Origin: JANNRR01 sp031401675
GTDB lineage: Bacteria > Pseudomonadota > Alphaproteobacteria > Rhodobacterales > Rhodobacteraceae
NCBI GenBank assembly: GCA_031401675.1
Contig: JANNRR010000146.1
Span: 1-15,476, forward strand
Direction of reading: 5' to 3'
Length of the DNA: 15,476 bases
A program made the translations under genes and the position numbers. The notes under the pieces were generated by a model. It ran no database searches. It saw nothing but the letters and a program-made list of their open reading frames with translations, and was not told where the DNA came from. Shown here one piece after another: positions 13,375 to 15,476 of the stretch; the first letter of the stretch is position 1, and every line of letters begins with the position of its first letter.

Positions 13375-15131
13375 ACCGGCAGGCCGACCACAAAGCGCGC
13401 GCCGAGCGGTTCCGAGGTGATGTCGGCGTTGGTCGGGCGGATGTTTTCAGCCCAGATCACGCCGCTATGCGCCTCGACGATCTGTTTGGAGATGGCGAGG
13501 CCGAGGCCGGAGTGGTCGCCGAACTGCGCCACCGGGCGTTCGGAGTAGAAGCGCTGAAACACCTTGGCCAGGGCCTGCTCGGGGATGCCCGGCCCGGTAT
13601 CCTCGACCACGATCAGCACGCGGTTTTCGCGTTTGCGCGCCCAGACCCGCACCGCGTCGCCTTCCTCGCAGAACGAAATGGCATTGCCGATCAGGTTGAC
13701 GAATACCTGCGCCAGCCGCGCCTCCAGCCCCTGGATGACAATCGGTTCGGGCGGCAGGTCGGCGATCAGTTCCACGCCTTTGGCGGCGGCTTCCTTGCCC
13801 ATGTGTTCGGTCAGGTTACCAAGGGTTCGGAGCAGGTTGAACGACTCCTCCTCCTCCTTGACCAGTTCGCTGTCCAGACGCGAGGCGTTCGAGATGTCGC
13901 TGACCAGCCGGTCCAGCCGGCGCACGTCATGCTCGATGACCTCGAGCAGGCGTTCGCGCTGATCGTCGCGCTTGGCCACGCGCATCGTGCCGACAGCAGA
14001 GCGCAACGAGGCCAGCGGGTTCTTGATTTCGTGGGCCACATCGGCGGCGAACTGTTCGTTGGCGTCGATGCGGTCATAAAGCGCTGCAACCATGCCGCGC
14101 ATGGCGATCGACAGCCGGCCGATTTCGTCGGGACGCGCGGTCAGATCGGGGATGCGCACCCGGCTGGGGCTCATCTTGCGGGCGTTCTTGTCGCGGCCAA
14201 TCTCGGCCGCGGCCGCCAGGTCGGACAGCGGGTTGGCGATAGTCGAAGCGAGAACCAGGCTCAGGCCGATCGACACCAGAATGGCGATGACGAACATCTG
14301 CAGCACCTGCTCCCGCTCGTTGCGGACCAGATTGTCGATCTCTCCCGCTGCCGAAGTGACGACAACCACCCCCAGCGTCTGTGCCCCGAACGATTGCCCC
14401 CCGAGCGTCGGATCAACCCGCAGGATCGGAGTTGCCACAGAAAACAGGGTATTGCCCGCAGCGTCGCGACCGGTGTTGACCGTGGTGCCGCCTTCGTTGC
14501 GGGCATAGAGTTCGCGAGCCAGATCTTCGGCGTCGAAATCCGACTGGACTGCGTCGCGGGGGGCCAGCAGGCTGGAAATCGACTCCCACACCCAGTTCAG
14601 GAAACCGGTGATCACCGTTGACGGCACGTCCCGGCGCAGGCCGTTTATGTCGGTTTCCTGACGCGGCAGCCCGACGGAGGAGGCCAGAAGATTGCCGGAC
14701 AGATCGAACACGAAGGCTTCGGCCCCCGGCGACAGCGTCAGCATTTCAAGCGTGCGCTTGACGTCGAGCGTGTCGCCCAGGGTAGCGGGGACAGCGTCGG
14801 GGCCTGCGTCCGGCAGCTGCACCTCGAACGTGTCGGCGACCAGTTGCGCTTCGGCGACCAGACCGCGTTCGCGTTGCAGCACCAGTGAATCGCGGAACGG
14901 GTTCAGATACAGGACCCCGGCCACCAGGATGATGATGGCCAGCAGGTTGAAGGTGATGATCTTGCGGGCCAGCGGCGAGCGGTTCAGCGAGATAAAACCG
15001 CGCTTCTCCCGCTTTTCGCGCAGTTCGGTTTCCATCGCCGCCGTCGGCGCAACCCAGTCGTCGCCCAAAAGCACGTCGGCGCTTCGGGCTGGCTTGGCGT
15101 CACGCGCGTCCATGCGGCTGGCGAGGGTCAT
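13371..15131 (-). CDS. chvG: ChvG (ExoS-like) sensor histidine kinase
   Basis: This 586-residue inner-membrane sensor kinase partners with ChvI. It has a cytoplasmic N-terminus of about 50 residues and a first membrane segment near 57-78. A periplasmic sensor domain follows (about 80-275; stimulus-sensing, ending in GVVVVTSAAGEID), then a second segment near 277-297 and a HAMP linker. The dimerisation domain has the phospho-accepting H367 in ADVAHEIKNPLASLR. The ATPase domain has the N box NLIGNAISF (about 479-487), DTGPGIP (511-517) and SGLGLAIS (541-548). All kinase motifs are intact. In Rhizobiales and relatives ChvG/ChvI responds to acid and envelope stress through a periplasmic repressor, ExoR; no exoR is seen here. 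The ATG overlaps the chvI stop and the TGA overlaps hprK. Confidence 0.95.
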   Translation of the reverse strand: MTLASRMDARDAKPARSADVLLGDDWVAPTAAMETELREKREKRGFISLNRSPLARKIITFNLLAIIILVAGVLYLNPFRDSLVLQRERGLVAEAQLVADTFEVQLPDAGPDAVPATLGDTLDVKRTLEMLTLSPGAEAFVFDLSGNLLASSVGLPRQETDINGLRRDVPSTVITGFLNWVWESISSLLAPRDAVQSDFDAEDLARELYARNEGGTTVNTGRDAAGNTLFSVATPILRVDPTLGGQSFGAQTLGVVVVTSAAGEIDNLVRNEREQVLQMFVIAILVSIGLSLVLASTIANPLSDLAAAAEIGRDKNARKMSPSRVRIPDLTARPDEIGRLSIAMRGMVAALYDRIDANEQFAADVAHEIKNPLASLRSAVGTMRVAKRDDQRERLLEVIEHDVRRLDRLVSDISNASRLDSELVKEEEESFNLLRTLGNLTEHMGKEAAAKGVELIADLPPEPIVIQGLEARLAQVFVNLIGNAISFCEEGDAVRVWARKRENRVLIVVEDTGPGIPEQALAKVFQRFYSERPVAQFGDHSGLGLAISKQIVEAHSGVIWAENIRPTNADITSEPLGARFVVGLPV

Positions 15132-15475
15132 TCTTCGTTGTATCTGTAACCGATGCCGTACAGGGTTTCGATGGCGGTAAAGTCGTTGTCGACCATCCGC
15201 AGTTTCTTGCGCAGGCGCTTGATATGGCTGTCGATGGTGCGGTCATCGACATAGACCTGATCGTCGTAGGCCGCATCCATCAGGGAATCGCGGGTCTTGA
15301 CCACGCCGGGGCGTGTCGCCAACGCCTGCAGAATAAGGAATTCCGTCACCGTCAGCGTCACCGGTTTGTTGTCCCAGTGGCAGGTATGGCGCTCCGGATC
15401 GAGCTTCAACTTGCCGCGCTCCAGAACGCGCGCGGCTTCCGCCTGCGGCGTCGTGCCGTCCTTGGGTGCGAAGCG
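15128..15475 (-). CDS. chvI: ChvI response regulator, 3' part (DNA-binding domain)
   Basis: The open frame runs off the right edge of the window, and the visible 115 codons encode the OmpR/PhoB-type winged-helix domain. Family blocks include PVTLTVTEFLILQALA, MDAAYDDQVYVDDRTIDSHI and IKRLRKKL, ending ETLYGIGYRY. These are diagnostic of ChvI, whose recognition helix is extremely conserved in Alphaproteobacteria. The receiver domain with the phospho-aspartate lies outside the window, so this is a partial gene; the TTG at 15409 is internal. It is followed with a four-base overlap by chvG, its cognate kinase. Damage is not evident; the truncation is only the window end. Confidence 0.95.
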   Translation of the reverse strand, partial: RFAPKDGTTPQAEAARVLERGKLKLDPERHTCHWDNKPVTLTVTEFLILQALATRPGVVKTRDSLMDAAYDDQVYVDDRTIDSHIKRLRKKLRMVDNDFTAIETLYGIGYRYNEE

Positions 15476-15476
15476 C

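Noticed and set aside
13467..14621. Plus-strand open frame of 384 codons opposite chvG
   Set aside because: Shadow of a histidine kinase gene with all catalytic motifs; composition not protein-like.
1..15476. Mobile element, CRISPR array, tRNA/rRNA, or toxin-antitoxin system
   Set aside because: No transposase, integrase, direct-repeat array, or RNA gene signature was found on either strand.

Overview
The window is about 15.5 kb of GC-rich bacterial DNA. It looks like Rhodobacterales (Rhodobacteraceae-type Alphaproteobacteria): the protein sequences, the ccoNOQP-ccoGHIS order, the FnrL-type box, and the chvI-chvG-hprK-rapZ-EIIA-HPr order all fit that group. I worked from motifs and recalled family features only; no database search was run. 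Two gene blocks converge at about 9118-9184.

Plus strand, left to right. Bases 1-61 are the 5' end of a tuf (EF-Tu) gene. They are joined out of frame to the interior of ccoN, so the left edge is chimeric, most simply an assembly or cloning artefact. Next come the 3' part of ccoN and complete ccoO, ccoQ and ccoP (cbb3-type cytochrome c oxidase). A spacer holds a GC-rich stem-loop and an FNR/FnrL-type box. It is followed by the assembly operon ccoG, ccoH, ccoI, ccoS (cupric reductase/Fe-S protein, membrane protein, copper-exporting P1B ATPase, small membrane protein). Then come recO (recombination mediator) and an MFS transporter with a Ser-Gly-Pro-Gly-Lys repeat near its N-terminus.

Minus strand, right to left in transcription order: the 3' part of chvI (OmpR-type response regulator), chvG (sensor kinase), a short alphaproteobacterial hprK, rapZ, a mannose-type PTS EIIA, ptsH (HPr/NPr), an NHPxGxxD-type lysophospholipid acyltransferase, and a separate NAD(P)-dependent epimerase/reductase. 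Four-base stop/start overlaps and short gaps suggest that chvI through ptsH, and perhaps the acyltransferase, are co-transcribed.

Working together: the left half makes a high-affinity terminal oxidase and delivers copper to it, with likely oxygen control by FnrL. The right half couples an envelope/acid-stress two-component system to an incomplete regulatory PTS (HPr, EIIA, HPr kinase) and RapZ. I see no mobile element, CRISPR array, tRNA or rRNA, and no gene-free stretch over 300 bases. I found no convincing undescribed system. The most unusual feature is the tuf/ccoN junction.
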